From: Muribaculum sp.
Lineage (GTDB): Bacteria > Bacillota > Clostridia > Lachnospirales > Lachnospiraceae
Length of the DNA stretch: 35,063 nt
Assembly (NCBI GenBank): GCA_023663735.1
Contig: JAMPGV010000028.1
Coordinates: forward strand, 1 to 35,063
Reading direction: 5' to 3'
In this document: one piece after another, positions 8,464 through 16,181 of the stretch
Layout of the letters: every line of letters begins with the position of its first letter
How positions within the stretch are numbered: the first letter of the stretch is position 1
Translations under genes and position numbers: made by a program
Notes under the pieces: generated by a model
The model's input: only the letters and a program-made list of their open reading frames with translations
The model's database searches: none
What the model was told of the DNA's origin: nothing

Positions 8464-8491
8464 CGCCATGAGACGAGTCCGGCTCATGGCG
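8464..8491 (+). other. stem-loop in the htpG 5' leader
   Basis: CGCCATGAG pairs perfectly with CTCATGGCG across the ten-base loop ACGAGTCCGG. It lies between the predicted transcription start and the ribosome binding site and has no T run, so it is not a terminator. It may stabilise the mRNA or act as an RNA thermometer element, but it ends about 30 bases before the ribosome binding site and does not cover it directly. Confidence 0.5.
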
Positions 8492-8535
8492 CAGAGAGGT
8501 CAAGGACAGGAAAACAAGAAAAGGATGTGAATGAC

Positions 8536-10659
8536 ATGGCTGCAAGAAGCGGAAGTCTATCAATTAACAGTGAAAACATTTTCCCGATTATCAAGAAGTG
8601 GCTGTATTCGGATCACGATATTTTCTATCGGGAGCTGATCTCCAACGGCTGCGACGCCATCACCAAGTTAAAGAAGCTGGATATGATGGGAGAGTATGCG
8701 CTCCCCGACGGCTACAAAGCCCGGGTGGACGTGGTGGTTGACCCGGAGAAGAAGACGCTGACCTTCCGGGACAACGGTCTGGGCATGACGGCGGACGAGG
8801 TGGAGGAGTATATTAACCAGATCGCTTTCTCAGGCGCGGCTGACTTTATCGAGAAATATAAGGACAAGAGCAATGCGGATCAGATCATCGGGCATTTCGG
8901 TCTGGGATTCTATTCCGCGTTTATGGTGGCGGACGAGGTGCATATCGACACGCTCTCTTATCAAGAGGGCGCAAAGGCCGTACATTGGGAATGCGACGGC
9001 GGGACGGAGTTCTCCATGGAAGAGGGGGAGCAGACCGAGGTGGGAACCGCCATCACCCTGTTTCTGAATGAGGACTGTCTGGAGTTCTGCAATGAGTACA
9101 GAGCGCGGGAGGTCATCAAAAAATATTGTTCGTTCATGCCCACGGAAATCTATCTGGAGAAGGCTGACACGAAAGAGACGCAGATCGTGAAAGAGTCCGA
9201 GAAGCGGGAGGACGACGTAGTCCTCGAGGAGATACTTCCGGAGAAGAAGGAAGATCCGGAAAAGAAGGAGGCTTCCGGGGAGACGGAGGGCGGAGAGGAG
9301 ACGAAAGAGGATGCGGCTCCCGAGGAGAAAAAATATAAAATCCGGAAGCGCCCGGAGCTGTTGAATGAGACGGTTCCGCTCTGGACCAAGCATCCCAACG
9401 ATTGTACCAAGGAGGAGTATCTGGAGTTTTACCGCAAGGTGTTTCAGGATTACAAAGAGCCTCTGTTCTGGATTCACTTGAACATGGACTATCCGTTTAA
9501 TCTGAAGGGCATTTTGTACTTCCCCAAGATTAATATGGAGTATGAGTCTATCGAAGGCACGATTAAATTATATAATAATCAGGTGTTTATTGCGGATAAT
9601 ATCAAGGAGGTCATCCCGGAGTTTTTGATGCTTTTAAAGGGTGTGATCGACTGTCCCGACCTGCCCCTGAACGTGTCCAGAAGTGCGCTGCAGAACGACG
9701 GCTTTGTGAAAAAGATCGCAGAGTACATTACCAAGCGTGTGGCCGACAAACTCTCCGGCATGTGCAAGACCGAGAAGGAAGAGTACGATAAATATTGGGA
9801 CGATATCAGTCCCTTTATCAAGTTCGGCTGCCTCAAGGACGATAAGTTCTGCGAGAAAATGAACGACTATATCCTCTTTAAGAATCTGGACGGCAAATAT
9901 CTGACCCTGCCGGAGTGTCTGGAGGTAAAGCCCACGGACACGGAGGAAGAGGGCAGCGCCGTGGATGAAAACGGCGAGAAGGTGGAAGCGCAGATTGTTT
10001 CCGAGGAACCGGACGCCGGGGCGGAGGACGAAGAGGAGGAGAAGAAGGAGAAAACCATCTATTATGTCACCGACGAACGCCAGCAGAGCCAGTACATCAA
10101 TATGTTCAAGGCGGCCAAGATGGATGCGGTCATCTTAACCCACAATATCGACCAGCCCTTCATCTCCCAGCTGGAGAGCAAGAACGAGGGCGTCAAGTTC
10201 CTGCGCATCGACTCCGACGTGACCGACGCGCTGAAGGCGAAGACCTCCAAGAAAGCGCAGGAGGAGCTGGAGGAACAGGCCAAGGCCGTGGGAAAGATCA
10301 TGAAGAAGGCTTTAAAGAACGACAAGATTGCCGTGAAGGTGGAGAAGCTGAAGAACAAGAAGATCTCCGCCGTACTCACCCTGTCTGAGGAGAGCAGACG
10401 GATGCGGGATATGATGAAAATGTACTCCATGCCCGGCATGGATCTGGGGAACATGGGCGGCGAGGGCGAGACGCTGACTCTCAATGCCAATCATCCTCTG
10501 GTGCAGTATGTGGTGGCACACGAGGAGGGGGAGAACACGAAGATGATCTGCGAGCAGCTCTATGATCTGGCGAAACTGCAGCAGGCGCCCTTGGATTCCG
10601 AAGAAATGACTAAGTTTGTGGCAAGAACCAATGAGATCATGATGCTTTTGGCGAAGTAG
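8536..10659 (+). CDS. htpG: molecular chaperone HtpG (Hsp90) with two acidic insertions
   Basis: A 707-residue Hsp90 homologue, about 80 residues longer than E. coli HtpG. GHKL ATPase motifs are present: ELISNGCDA, DNGLGM and GHFGLGFYSAFMVA. The extra length lies in two charged, low-complexity stretches: about residues 209-271 (Lys/Glu-rich, between the N-terminal and middle domains, where eukaryotic Hsp90 has its charged linker) and about 467-510 (Asp/Glu-rich, within the middle domain). It folds client proteins in an ATP-dependent cycle. ATG 8536 was chosen because the Hsp90 domain begins there and AAGGATG lies upstream; the open frame extends further 5' without support. It is followed by a terminator, so it is a single-gene unit controlled by CIRCE. 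Confidence 0.96.
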   Translation: MAARSGSLSINSENIFPIIKKWLYSDHDIFYRELISNGCDAITKLKKLDMMGEYALPDGYKARVDVVVDPEKKTLTFRDNGLGMTADEVEEYINQIAFSGAADFIEKYKDKSNADQIIGHFGLGFYSAFMVADEVHIDTLSYQEGAKAVHWECDGGTEFSMEEGEQTEVGTAITLFLNEDCLEFCNEYRAREVIKKYCSFMPTEIYLEKADTKETQIVKESEKREDDVVLEEILPEKKEDPEKKEASGETEGGEETKEDAAPEEKKYKIRKRPELLNETVPLWTKHPNDCTKEEYLEFYRKVFQDYKEPLFWIHLNMDYPFNLKGILYFPKINMEYESIEGTIKLYNNQVFIADNIKEVIPEFLMLLKGVIDCPDLPLNVSRSALQNDGFVKKIAEYITKRVADKLSGMCKTEKEEYDKYWDDISPFIKFGCLKDDKFCEKMNDYILFKNLDGKYLTLPECLEVKPTDTEEEGSAVDENGEKVEAQIVSEEPDAGAEDEEEEKKEKTIYYVTDERQQSQYINMFKAAKMDAVILTHNIDQPFISQLESKNEGVKFLRIDSDVTDALKAKTSKKAQEELEEQAKAVGKIMKKALKNDKIAVKVEKLKNKKISAVLTLSEESRRMRDMMKMYSMPGMDLGNMGGEGETLTLNANHPLVQYVVAHEEGENTKMICEQLYDLAKLQQAPLDSEEMTKFVARTNEIMMLLAK

Positions 10660-10688
10660 GTTCGGGGATCCGGGCGGAAACGCCGCAG

Positions 10689-10750
10689 AGAAAAACGGGA
10701 AGAGCAGGAGGACGGAGAGTAGTCTGGCTTCTTTCCGTTTTCTGTTTTTT
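10689..10750 (+). terminator. intrinsic terminator of htpG
   Basis: AGAAAAACGGGAAGAG pairs with CTTCTTTCCGTTTTCT, with a bulge and wobble pairs, and is followed by GTTTTTT. It lies 30 bases after the htpG stop and separates htpG from the glg promoter. Confidence 0.65.
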
Positions 10751-10774
10751 CGGCATCTGGAATGACGGCGGAAA

Positions 10775-10789
10775 AATTTTCAGAAGTTT
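10775..10789. promoter_or_regulatory. CodY-like box, distal, upstream of glgC
   Basis: AATTTTCAGAAGTTT matches the CodY consensus AATTTTCWGAAAATT at 13 of 15 positions. It lies 25 bases upstream of the glgC -35 box. CodY is a GTP- and branched-chain-amino-acid-sensing repressor of Firmicutes. Paired with the box at 10818 it suggests cooperative binding. No codY gene is in the window. Confidence 0.5.
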
Positions 10790-10813
10790 TTCAATAAAAA
10801 TGCACAAAAAAGG

Positions 10814-10841
10814 TGGAAATTTCCAGAAAATGTAGTATAAT
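10814..10841 (+). promoter_or_regulatory. sigmaA-type promoter of glgCD
   Basis: The -10 box is a perfect TATAAT at 10836-10841. The best -35 is TGGAAA at 10814-10819, 16 bases upstream, matching four of six positions. A weak -35 overlapping a CodY-like box suggests that transcription depends on relief of repression. Transcription would start near 10848, giving a leader under 30 bases to the AAGGGGG ribosome binding site and ATG 10876. Confidence 0.65.
10818..10832. promoter_or_regulatory. CodY-like box inside the glgC promoter
   Basis: AATTTCCAGAAAATG matches AATTTTCWGAAAATT at 13 of 15 positions. It overlaps the last bases of the -35 box and most of the spacer of the glgC promoter, the classic position for a repressor that blocks polymerase. 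Confidence 0.55.
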
Positions 10842-10875
10842 TTGAATAAAGAAATCCAATAAGGGGGCATATAAT

Positions 10876-12084
10876 ATGGCGAAAGAAATGATGGCAATGC
10901 TTCTTGCCGGCGGTCAGGGTTCCAGACTTTATGCGCTGACCCAGAAGTTGGCAAAACCCGCTGTTCCCTTCGGCGGGAAATACCGAATTATTGATTTTCC
11001 CTTGTCAAACTGCGTGAACTCAGGCATCGATACGGTGGGCATTCTGACCCAGTATCAGCCCTTGGTGCTGAATGAGTATATCGGGAACGGACAGCCTTGG
11101 GATCTGGACAGACTGCACGGCGGCGTACATGTGCTGCCTCCCTATCAGTCGGCCAAAGGCTCCGACTGGTACAAGGGTACGGCGAACGCCATTTACCAGA
11201 ACATTTCCTTTATCGAGAGATATCAGCCGCAGTATGTGATCATCCTCTCCGGAGACCAGATCTGTAAGCAGGATTACAGCGATTTCCTCAAGTTCCACAA
11301 GGAGAAGGGAGCGGATTTCTCTGTGGCGGTCATGGAGGTTCCTTGGGACGAGGCTTCCCGCTTCGGCCTGATGGTGGCGGACGAGAATGACAAGATTACG
11401 GAATTTCAGGAGAAGCCCAAGGAGCCGAAGTCCAATCTGGCGTCTATGGGAATCTATATCTTCAACTGGGACGTACTGAAGAAATATCTGGAGGACGACG
11501 AAGCCAATCCCAATTCCTCCAATGATTTCGGCAACGACATTATCCCCAGCCTGCTGCGGGACGGAAGGGAAATGTATGCATACCACTTCAACGGTTACTG
11601 GAAGGATGTGGGAACCATCTCCTCGCTCTGGGAGGCCAATATGGAAGTGCTTGACCCCGAGCACAGCGGCATCAACCTTTTTGACGAGGACTGGAAAATC
11701 TACAGCCGCAACAGCGGTATGACGGGACACCGGATCGGCGGGGAGGCCGAGGTGATTGATTCCATGATTACCGACGGATGCCGTATCGAGGGCAAGGTGA
11801 AACACTCCATTCTCTTTGCCGGCGTCAAGGTGGAAAAAGGCGCGGTTGTGGAGGACGCCGTGGTGATGGGCGGCACGACCATCCGCAGTGGGGCAGTCGT
11901 AAAACACTGTATCGTGGCGGAGAATGTGACCATCGAGGAGGGTGCGACGGTAGGCGCGGCTCCCACGGACGACGAGAAGGGTGTGGCGACCATCGGACCC
12001 AACGTGACGGTGGGCAGGAATGCCAAGATCGGACCCAGAGCCATGGTAGAAGAATCGGTGAAGGAGGGTGAAGCGGTATGTTAA
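10876..12084 (+). CDS. glgC: glucose-1-phosphate adenylyltransferase, catalytic subunit
   Basis: A 402-residue ADP-glucose pyrophosphorylase that makes ADP-glucose from glucose-1-phosphate and ATP, the committed step of glycogen synthesis. The nucleotide-binding loop AGGQGSRL is at residues 11-18, followed by [40 protein letters not shown] and [18 protein letters not shown] are family motifs around the active site. The C-terminal third is a left-handed beta-helix of hexapeptide repeats ([19 protein letters not shown] and on). ATG 10876 follows AAGGGGG. Its end overlaps the glgD start by seven bases, so the two subunits are translated together. The rest of the glycogen pathway (glgA, glgB, glgP) is not in the window. 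Confidence 0.97.
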   Translation: MAKEMMAMLLAGGQGSRLYALTQKLAKPAVPFGGKYRIIDFPLSNCVNSGIDTVGILTQYQPLVLNEYIGNGQPWDLDRLHGGVHVLPPYQSAKGSDWYKGTANAIYQNISFIERYQPQYVIILSGDQICKQDYSDFLKFHKEKGADFSVAVMEVPWDEASRFGLMVADENDKITEFQEKPKEPKSNLASMGIYIFNWDVLKKYLEDDEANPNSSNDFGNDIIPSLLRDGREMYAYHFNGYWKDVGTISSLWEANMEVLDPEHSGINLFDEDWKIYSRNSGMTGHRIGGEAEVIDSMITDGCRIEGKVKHSILFAGVKVEKGAVVEDAVVMGGTTIRSGAVVKHCIVAENVTIEEGATVGAAPTDDEKGVATIGPNVTVGRNAKIGPRAMVEESVKEGEAVC

Positions 12085-13220
12085 ACATGAATGCGGATGC
12101 GCTTGGCATCATTTTTCCCAACAGTTATGATTCGATGGTTCCGGAGCTGGCCAGCGAGCGTTTGATGGCATCCATTCCCTTTGCGGGGCGTTACCGCGTG
12201 GTGGACTTTTTGCTCTCCAGCATGGTAAACGGCGGGATCGACAATGTCTCGATGGTGGTGAAGGAGAATTACCATTCTCTGATGGATCACTTGGGCAGCG
12301 GGCGCGAATGGGATCTGACGCGCAAAAACGGAGGATTGAATCTGGTGCCGCCTTTCTCCAACAGGGAGACGAAAGTGTACAGCGGCCGCGTGGAGGCGCT
12401 CTCGAGCATGATTCCGTTTCTGAAGAAACAGAAAGAGAAATATGTGGTGATGTGCGACGCCAATCTGGCCGTGAATTTTGACTTTAAGGATCTGGTCAAG
12501 AAACATATCGAGAGCGGCGCGGATATGACCATGGCCTATACCAGAGAGGGTCTGCCCAGAGATCTGCTGGAGCTGGATTCGGACACCAGAAACCTGTATT
12601 ATACGCTGAAACTGAAAGATGACAGGGTGTCGGAGATCTGTGTCAATTCCAAGGATAAGGGCATCCAGAATCTGTCCATGAATATCTATGTGATCGAGCG
12701 TGAGATGCTGATTGATCAGATAGCAGATGCTTATCTGAAGCGGGGAATCTTCTATGAGAGAGACATTCTTGCCCATCAGCTGGATAAGCTGGATGTGAGA
12801 GGCTACTGCTTCGAGGGCTATGTGGCCCGCATCACGGGCATCAGAAGTTATTTCGAGGAAAACATGAAGCTTCTGCAGGAGGAGAATCTGGATGCGCTCT
12901 TCGGGCCGAGTCCCGTATATACGAAGATCAGGGACGACAATCCCACGCGTTACATGAGCAGTTCCAAGGTGAAGCATGTGATGGCGGCGGACGGCTGCGT
13001 CATCGAGGGCGAGGTGGAGAACAGCATTCTCTTCAGGGGCGTCAGAGTCGGCAGGGGCGCAAAGGTGAAAAACTGCGTACTCATGCAGGATACCGTGATC
13101 GAGGACGGCGCCAGCGTGGAATATGTGATCACAGATAAGCAGGTTCTGATTTCCGAGGACAAGGAGCTGAAGGGAACGGATACTTTCCCTGTGTATGTGG
13201 AGAAAAATAAGAAAGTGTAA
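12078..13220 (+). CDS. glgD: glucose-1-phosphate adenylyltransferase, GlgD subunit
   Basis: A 380-residue paralogue of GlgC. It keeps the overall fold ([23 protein letters not shown] near the N-terminus, beta-helix repeats such as [20 protein letters not shown]-type hexapeptides at the C-terminus) but lacks the GGQGSRL nucleotide loop, so it is probably not catalytic on its own. In Firmicutes, GlgD forms a hetero-oligomer with GlgC and raises its activity. ATG 12078 overlaps the glgC stop and has AAGGAGG ten bases upstream; an in-frame ATG at 12087 is a less likely start. A strong terminator follows, closing the two-gene operon. Confidence 0.95.
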   Translation: MLNMNADALGIIFPNSYDSMVPELASERLMASIPFAGRYRVVDFLLSSMVNGGIDNVSMVVKENYHSLMDHLGSGREWDLTRKNGGLNLVPPFSNRETKVYSGRVEALSSMIPFLKKQKEKYVVMCDANLAVNFDFKDLVKKHIESGADMTMAYTREGLPRDLLELDSDTRNLYYTLKLKDDRVSEICVNSKDKGIQNLSMNIYVIEREMLIDQIADAYLKRGIFYERDILAHQLDKLDVRGYCFEGYVARITGIRSYFEENMKLLQEENLDALFGPSPVYTKIRDDNPTRYMSSSKVKHVMAADGCVIEGEVENSILFRGVRVGRGAKVKNCVLMQDTVIEDGASVEYVITDKQVLISEDKELKGTDTFPVYVEKNKKV

Positions 13221-13233
13221 AGAAGCGCTGATT

Positions 13234-13286
13234 GGCAAAAGAGCGCCGATGCCCGGCTGAGAGAACCGGGCGTCGGCGCTTTTGCC
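13234..13286 (+). terminator. intrinsic terminator of glgCD
   Basis: GGCAAAAG-(AG)-CGCCGATGCCCGG pairs with CCGGGCGTCGGCG-CTTTTGCC across the loop CTGAGAGAA. The stem exceeds 18 bp with one two-base bulge. Flanking A and T runs at the stem base mean that it could also stop leftward transcription, but the HEPN gene to the right ends about 50 bases away on the other strand. Confidence 0.85.
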
Positions 13287-13335
13287 GTGGGATGGGAGAC
13301 GCATTGAAACGATTGGGAAGTATTAGATTTTGGTT

Positions 13336-13752
13336 TTATAAAGCAGGCAGCTTTTGGGAATAGTATTTTTCGGCCAATTCCAGCAGTTGTCTGGCAGTTT
13401 CTATTTGCTGCTTTGTGATATCCCTTGAAGCAATATAGAAAGTGTCATAGTCGCTGGCATGTCTGATTTCTTCAGCTTTGACAATTTTTCGTCCCATGTC
13501 GCGCGGAAAAATTTCTGTGGCGATATACTGTTTGTTAAAGTATGCCAATGTATCTTTGTGGCGTTTGAAAGCCATTTCATCCATGGAAAGAATGGCGTCA
13601 ATCGTATGGTAGATAGAATAATACGCCCTATTATTAGCGCCTCGATATTGTTTTGCGTCGAAAAGTAAATAGGCAGTTTCCAGATCTTCTTTGGCAATGC
13701 GGAAACGATGTCCAATCAGATCATGGCGGGTACCTGTTTCAGGCTGCTTCAT
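13336..13752 (-). CDS. HEPN-domain protein, likely toxin of a HEPN/MNT pair
   Basis: A 138-residue all-helical HEPN protein. NRAYYSIYH carries the R-x4-6-H motif (Arg42, His49; six residues between), the RNase active-site signature of HEPN toxins. The start overlaps the end of the MNT gene by 14 bases and its start lies inside the upstream gene, as expected for a translationally coupled toxin-antitoxin pair. In characterised pairs the HEPN protein cleaves RNA, notably tRNA, and the MNT partner AMPylates a tyrosine near the HEPN active site; Tyr44, Tyr45 and Tyr48 lie within the motif here. Composition is AT-richer than the flanking glg and dehydrogenase genes, which fits a mobile module. Confidence 0.85.
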   Translation of the reverse strand: MKQPETGTRHDLIGHRFRIAKEDLETAYLLFDAKQYRGANNRAYYSIYHTIDAILSMDEMAFKRHKDTLAYFNKQYIATEIFPRDMGRKIVKAEEIRHASDYDTFYIASRDITKQQIETARQLLELAEKYYSQKLPAL

Positions 13753-14089
13753 ATAGCAGGATCCCCTCCTTTATCACATTGGAATAAAAGGGATAGACGG
13801 TACACCATTGGTCAAAATGCCGTGCGTTTTTTACGATGGGCATAAACCAGATATCGTGATGGATATTGTATTCAAATCCCAACTCCGAAAGTTCGTCAGA
13901 ATAAATTTCAATTTGTGTTTCCGGCAGATCCACAAGAACCATGATATCTACGTCAGAATTTTGGTGAAAATCTCCGCGGGCATAAGAACCATATAAAATG
14001 ATCTGCCGGATATGGCTTCCGTAAATGCTTTTTACAGCGGAGACATATTGGTCAATTATGGTTTGAGTGGCTTGCGGCATTTCTGGCAC
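13739..14089 (-). CDS. minimal nucleotidyltransferase, likely antitoxin of a HEPN/MNT pair
   Basis: A 116-residue MNT-fold protein. GSYARGDFHQNSDVD fits the GSX10DXD signature exactly (Gly34, Ser35, Asp46, Asp48), which is the AMP-transferase motif of antitoxins that modify their HEPN partner. The Asp pair binds metal and ATP. The gene is first in the operon and followed by HEPN with a 14-base overlap. A good promoter lies 26 bases upstream. The start at 14089 has GAGGTG at workable spacing. A stand-alone housekeeping role is possible, since such pairs are abundant and not all are toxic. Confidence 0.85.
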   Translation of the reverse strand: MPEMPQATQTIIDQYVSAVKSIYGSHIRQIILYGSYARGDFHQNSDVDIMVLVDLPETQIEIYSDELSELGFEYNIHHDIWFMPIVKNARHFDQWCTVYPFYSNVIKEGILLYEAA

Positions 14090-14114
14090 CTCGCTTATTG
14101 AAAGTCTTTTTATC

Positions 14115-14143
14115 AGTATAGGTCAAATAGGAAGATTTATCAA
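14115..14143 (-). promoter_or_regulatory. sigmaA-type promoter of the MNT/HEPN pair
   Basis: Read on the minus strand: TTGATA, 17 bases, TATACT. Each box matches five of six consensus positions. It lies between the dehydrogenase stop and the MNT start, so the pair has its own promoter and is not simply the tail of the upstream transcript. Confidence 0.75.
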
Positions 14144-14160
14144 CTGAAATATGGCGGATT

Positions 14161-15807
14161 TTAGGCGGTATATTTCTCTAAGGCTGCCCGCACGGCGCCC
14201 TCTCCCGCAGCCAGCTCTCCGAAGAGACGCTCTATTTTGGGGGCGAGTCCCACCGATACCAGATCCAGCCCGAACAGTTTCTCGTTGGAGAGCAGTTCCC
14301 GTAGCGGGCCAAAGTCCGCCACGGGCTGTCCGAGAGAAAAATCCGCCAGAAGGGGCGTAAGGGACGGCAGGGCGGGATCCGGGCTGAGGGGAAACGCCCT
14401 GCCCCGGTCGTCCACGCCCATGAGATACCGGAACCATCCCGCAATCACAAGCGGGATCAGCGTCAGATCATTCACGTCCAGATCGGGTCTGTCCCGATAG
14501 GCGCGGATGGTCTCCCCAAAGCGCACGGCGAGTTTGAGGGAAGTGTCCGTGGCGATGCGCTGAGGGGAATCCGGGAGAAACGGATTGGGGAAACGCACCC
14601 GCAGAACGGTGTCCAGATATTCCACAGGATCCAAAATGCCCGGGTCTGCAGCCACGGGGAGTCCCTCCCTGCGGGCAAGCTGCTCTGTCAGGCGGCGCAG
14701 AGCGGGATCTTTCATCTCCTCTGCGATGGAAGTGCAGCCGAGCAGACATCCGAAGACGGCCAGCGCCGTGTGCAGGGGGTTTAAGCATGTGCCGACTTTC
14801 ATTTTCTCGGCCTTTTCCACGGTTTCGCGGTCTGTAAACAGGATGCCCGCCTGTTCCAGAGGGGGTCTGCCGTTTGGAAAAGCGTCTTCGATGACCAGAT
14901 ACTCGCATTTCTCCGCATTGACATAGGGAGCGGCGTAACTATTGAATGAGGTGACGATCGGAGAGAGCGCTTCGAGGCCGTCTGCCGCAAGAATTTTTTC
15001 CACGGCCGGATCTGGCCGCGGGGTGATTTTGTCGATCATCGTCAGGGGGAAAGTAACCAGAGCGCGGTTTGCCACATAATCTGCAAACCCAGCTTCCGCC
15101 AGTCCGGCCTCACACCAGTGTCCGGCGAAGGCGCTCATGGCCGCCTGCAGCAGATCGCCGTTGTGGGAACAGTTATCCATGCTCACCATCGCCAGCGGAA
15201 GCTGTCCGCTCTGCCAGCGCCGGTAGAGCAGGGCGGCCACCTTGCCCAGATAGGAGGAGGCGGATCCGGGACCGGCCGCAAAATCGGCCGCTATGGACGG
15301 GAGAATCACGCCGTCCGCACTGACGGTGGCATACCCCTTTTCCGTGATGGTGAAGCTGGCAAGCTGCAGGGAAGGCGAGGCGAAGATTTCTTCGAGCCGA
15401 TCAAAATCCGCTTTGTCTGCGCGGTTCAGAACCAGAGACTCCAGAATGCTCCCGATGACCGTTTTCTCTACTGTTTCGTCGGGGTTGAGGGTGACGAGAA
15501 TGGTGAGATTATCGTAGGGACGCGCGGATTTCTCGATGATTTCGTAATCATAACCCTCTGCTGCGATTAGTCCGGCGCGCAGCGCCCCGGCGTCCAGAAG
15601 CCGCTGTGCGGCGTGGGCGGGGAAGGCTTTGAAGAGATTGCCGGGGCCGAAGTGGATCCAGAGCGGGCTGCGGCGGGTATTCTGCAGGACGGACTCATAA
15701 TCGAAGGATGGCAGGACATATCCCTTGCGCAGATATTCCTCCCGGTTTCTACGGATGCCCTCCCGTGATAATTGCAGCGGTAATTGTGGTAATTGCGACA
15801 ATGGCAT
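14161..15807 (-). CDS. mannitol dehydrogenase family oxidoreductase (fructuronate/tagaturonate reductase-like)
   Basis: A 548-residue NAD(P)-dependent polyol/aldonate dehydrogenase. The Rossmann nucleotide loop is IHFGPGNLFKAF (about residues 51-62). SMDNCSHNG is a conserved mid-protein motif, and the catalytic Lys-x5-Asn-x2-His set is visible in KVGTCLNPLHTAL (about 335-347). Members reduce fructuronate to mannonate (UxuB), tagaturonate to altronate (UxaB), or oxidise mannitol or arabinitol; the sequence alone does not separate these. The size fits the larger uronate-type clostridial members. The start has AGGGAGG ten bases upstream. No uronate or mannitol transporters or uxaC/uxuA lie nearby, so the pathway is not confirmed by context. 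Confidence 0.85.
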   Translation of the reverse strand: MPLSQLPQLPLQLSREGIRRNREEYLRKGYVLPSFDYESVLQNTRRSPLWIHFGPGNLFKAFPAHAAQRLLDAGALRAGLIAAEGYDYEIIEKSARPYDNLTILVTLNPDETVEKTVIGSILESLVLNRADKADFDRLEEIFASPSLQLASFTITEKGYATVSADGVILPSIAADFAAGPGSASSYLGKVAALLYRRWQSGQLPLAMVSMDNCSHNGDLLQAAMSAFAGHWCEAGLAEAGFADYVANRALVTFPLTMIDKITPRPDPAVEKILAADGLEALSPIVTSFNSYAAPYVNAEKCEYLVIEDAFPNGRPPLEQAGILFTDRETVEKAEKMKVGTCLNPLHTALAVFGCLLGCTSIAEEMKDPALRRLTEQLARREGLPVAADPGILDPVEYLDTVLRVRFPNPFLPDSPQRIATDTSLKLAVRFGETIRAYRDRPDLDVNDLTLIPLVIAGWFRYLMGVDDRGRAFPLSPDPALPSLTPLLADFSLGQPVADFGPLRELLSNEKLFGLDLVSVGLAPKIERLFGELAAGEGAVRAALEKYTA

Positions 15808-15835
15808 ATAAAACGTACCTCCCTACTCTCATTCA

Positions 15836-15900
15836 AAAGCTATGATAAAAAAGCTATAAAAAAAGTTATAATAAAAATAAATATAATAAAAAAGTTTACC
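15836..15900. other. AT-rich divergent intergenic region with short degenerate repeats
   Basis: Four variants of a short unit (GCTATGATAAAA, GCTATAAAAA, GTTATAATAAAA, AATATAATAAAA) occur in tandem between the divergent dehydrogenase and FliD-like genes. The stretch is almost purely A and T. It probably carries the leftward promoter of the dehydrogenase (several TATAAT-like hexamers on the minus strand), but no single -35/-10 pair stands out. It may also act as an UP-element or bendable region for the rightward promoters that follow. Confidence 0.4.
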
Positions 15901-15908
15901 CCAAAACC

Positions 15909-15936
15909 TAAATTTCAATCTTGATTCCACCGATAT
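15909..15936 (+). promoter_or_regulatory. sigmaD (flagellar sigma28)-type promoter
   Basis: TAAA (15909-15912), 16 bases, then ACCGATAT (15929-15936). The Bacillus SigD consensus is TAAA-N14-16-GCCGATAT, so the match is complete except for the first base of the -10 element. The gene it serves encodes a FliD-like protein, which makes a chance match less likely. No flagellar genes are in the window. Confidence 0.6.
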
Positions 15937-15948
15937 ATGTGATATAAT
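15921..15948 (+). promoter_or_regulatory. sigmaA-type extended -10 promoter overlapping the sigmaD site
   Basis: TTGATT (15921-15926), 16 bases, perfect TATAAT (15943-15948) preceded by TG at the extended -10 position (TGATATAAT). It overlaps the sigmaD-type site, so the two holoenzymes would compete. Either start gives a leader of about 170-185 bases before the first ribosome binding site. Confidence 0.65.
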
Positions 15949-16068
15949 AAAACAAAAAGGAAAAGATAGGGAAAAATCATTTACATGCATAATCTAATTG
16001 CATTCCGGAATTCTTTTCCAAACGGACATCCGGCGGCATGAAAATCGGATGCGAAGCAATATGGCAAA

Positions 16069-16108
16069 GGGCATGGAGGCCCGGCACAGCAGGCGGCGGA
16101 AAAGCCGC
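16069..16108 (+). promoter_or_regulatory. two GGA-loop hairpins in the leader (CsrA-like binding sites)
   Basis: Hairpin 1 is GGGC-ATGGAG-GCCC (16069-16082); hairpin 2 is GCGGC-GGAAAA-GCCGC (16093-16108). Both present GGA in the loop, the hallmark of CsrA targets. The ribosome binding site AAGGAGG (16114-16120) lies six bases further on and holds another GGA. In Bacillus, CsrA represses flagellin (hag) translation through just such a pair, one hairpin plus the ribosome binding site. A further inverted repeat (CATCCG/CGGATG, 16027-16051) lies upstream. The identity of the binding protein is inference. Confidence 0.5.
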
Positions 16109-16127
16109 GGTACAAGGAGGTAACGAT

Positions 16128-16181
16128 ATGGACGGCAGCGGAAACAACAAATCAAACTTTAATTATTTTGGAAAGGAGTGA
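16128..16181 (+). CDS. 17-residue leader peptide upstream of the FliD-like gene
   Basis: ATG 16128 to TGA 16179-16181 encodes MDGSGNNKSNFNYFGKE. The ribosome binding site AAGGAGG, seven bases upstream, is the strongest in this region, better than that of the main gene. The stop codon overlaps the AAAGGAGTGA that serves as ribosome binding site for the main gene, so ribosomes ending here could reinitiate at GTG 16187: translational coupling. The segment FNYFG resembles FNFFNY at the start of the downstream protein, which may hint at an old duplication or chance. There is no experimental-type evidence that it is translated. Confidence 0.55.
   Translation: MDGSGNNKSNFNYFGKE

Noticed and set aside
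15955-16127. c-di-GMP-I riboswitch in the leader of the FliD-like gene
   Set aside because: ATGCGAAGC is loosely like the conserved ACGCAAAGC, but the GGCAAACC strand and the tetraloop receptor are missing.
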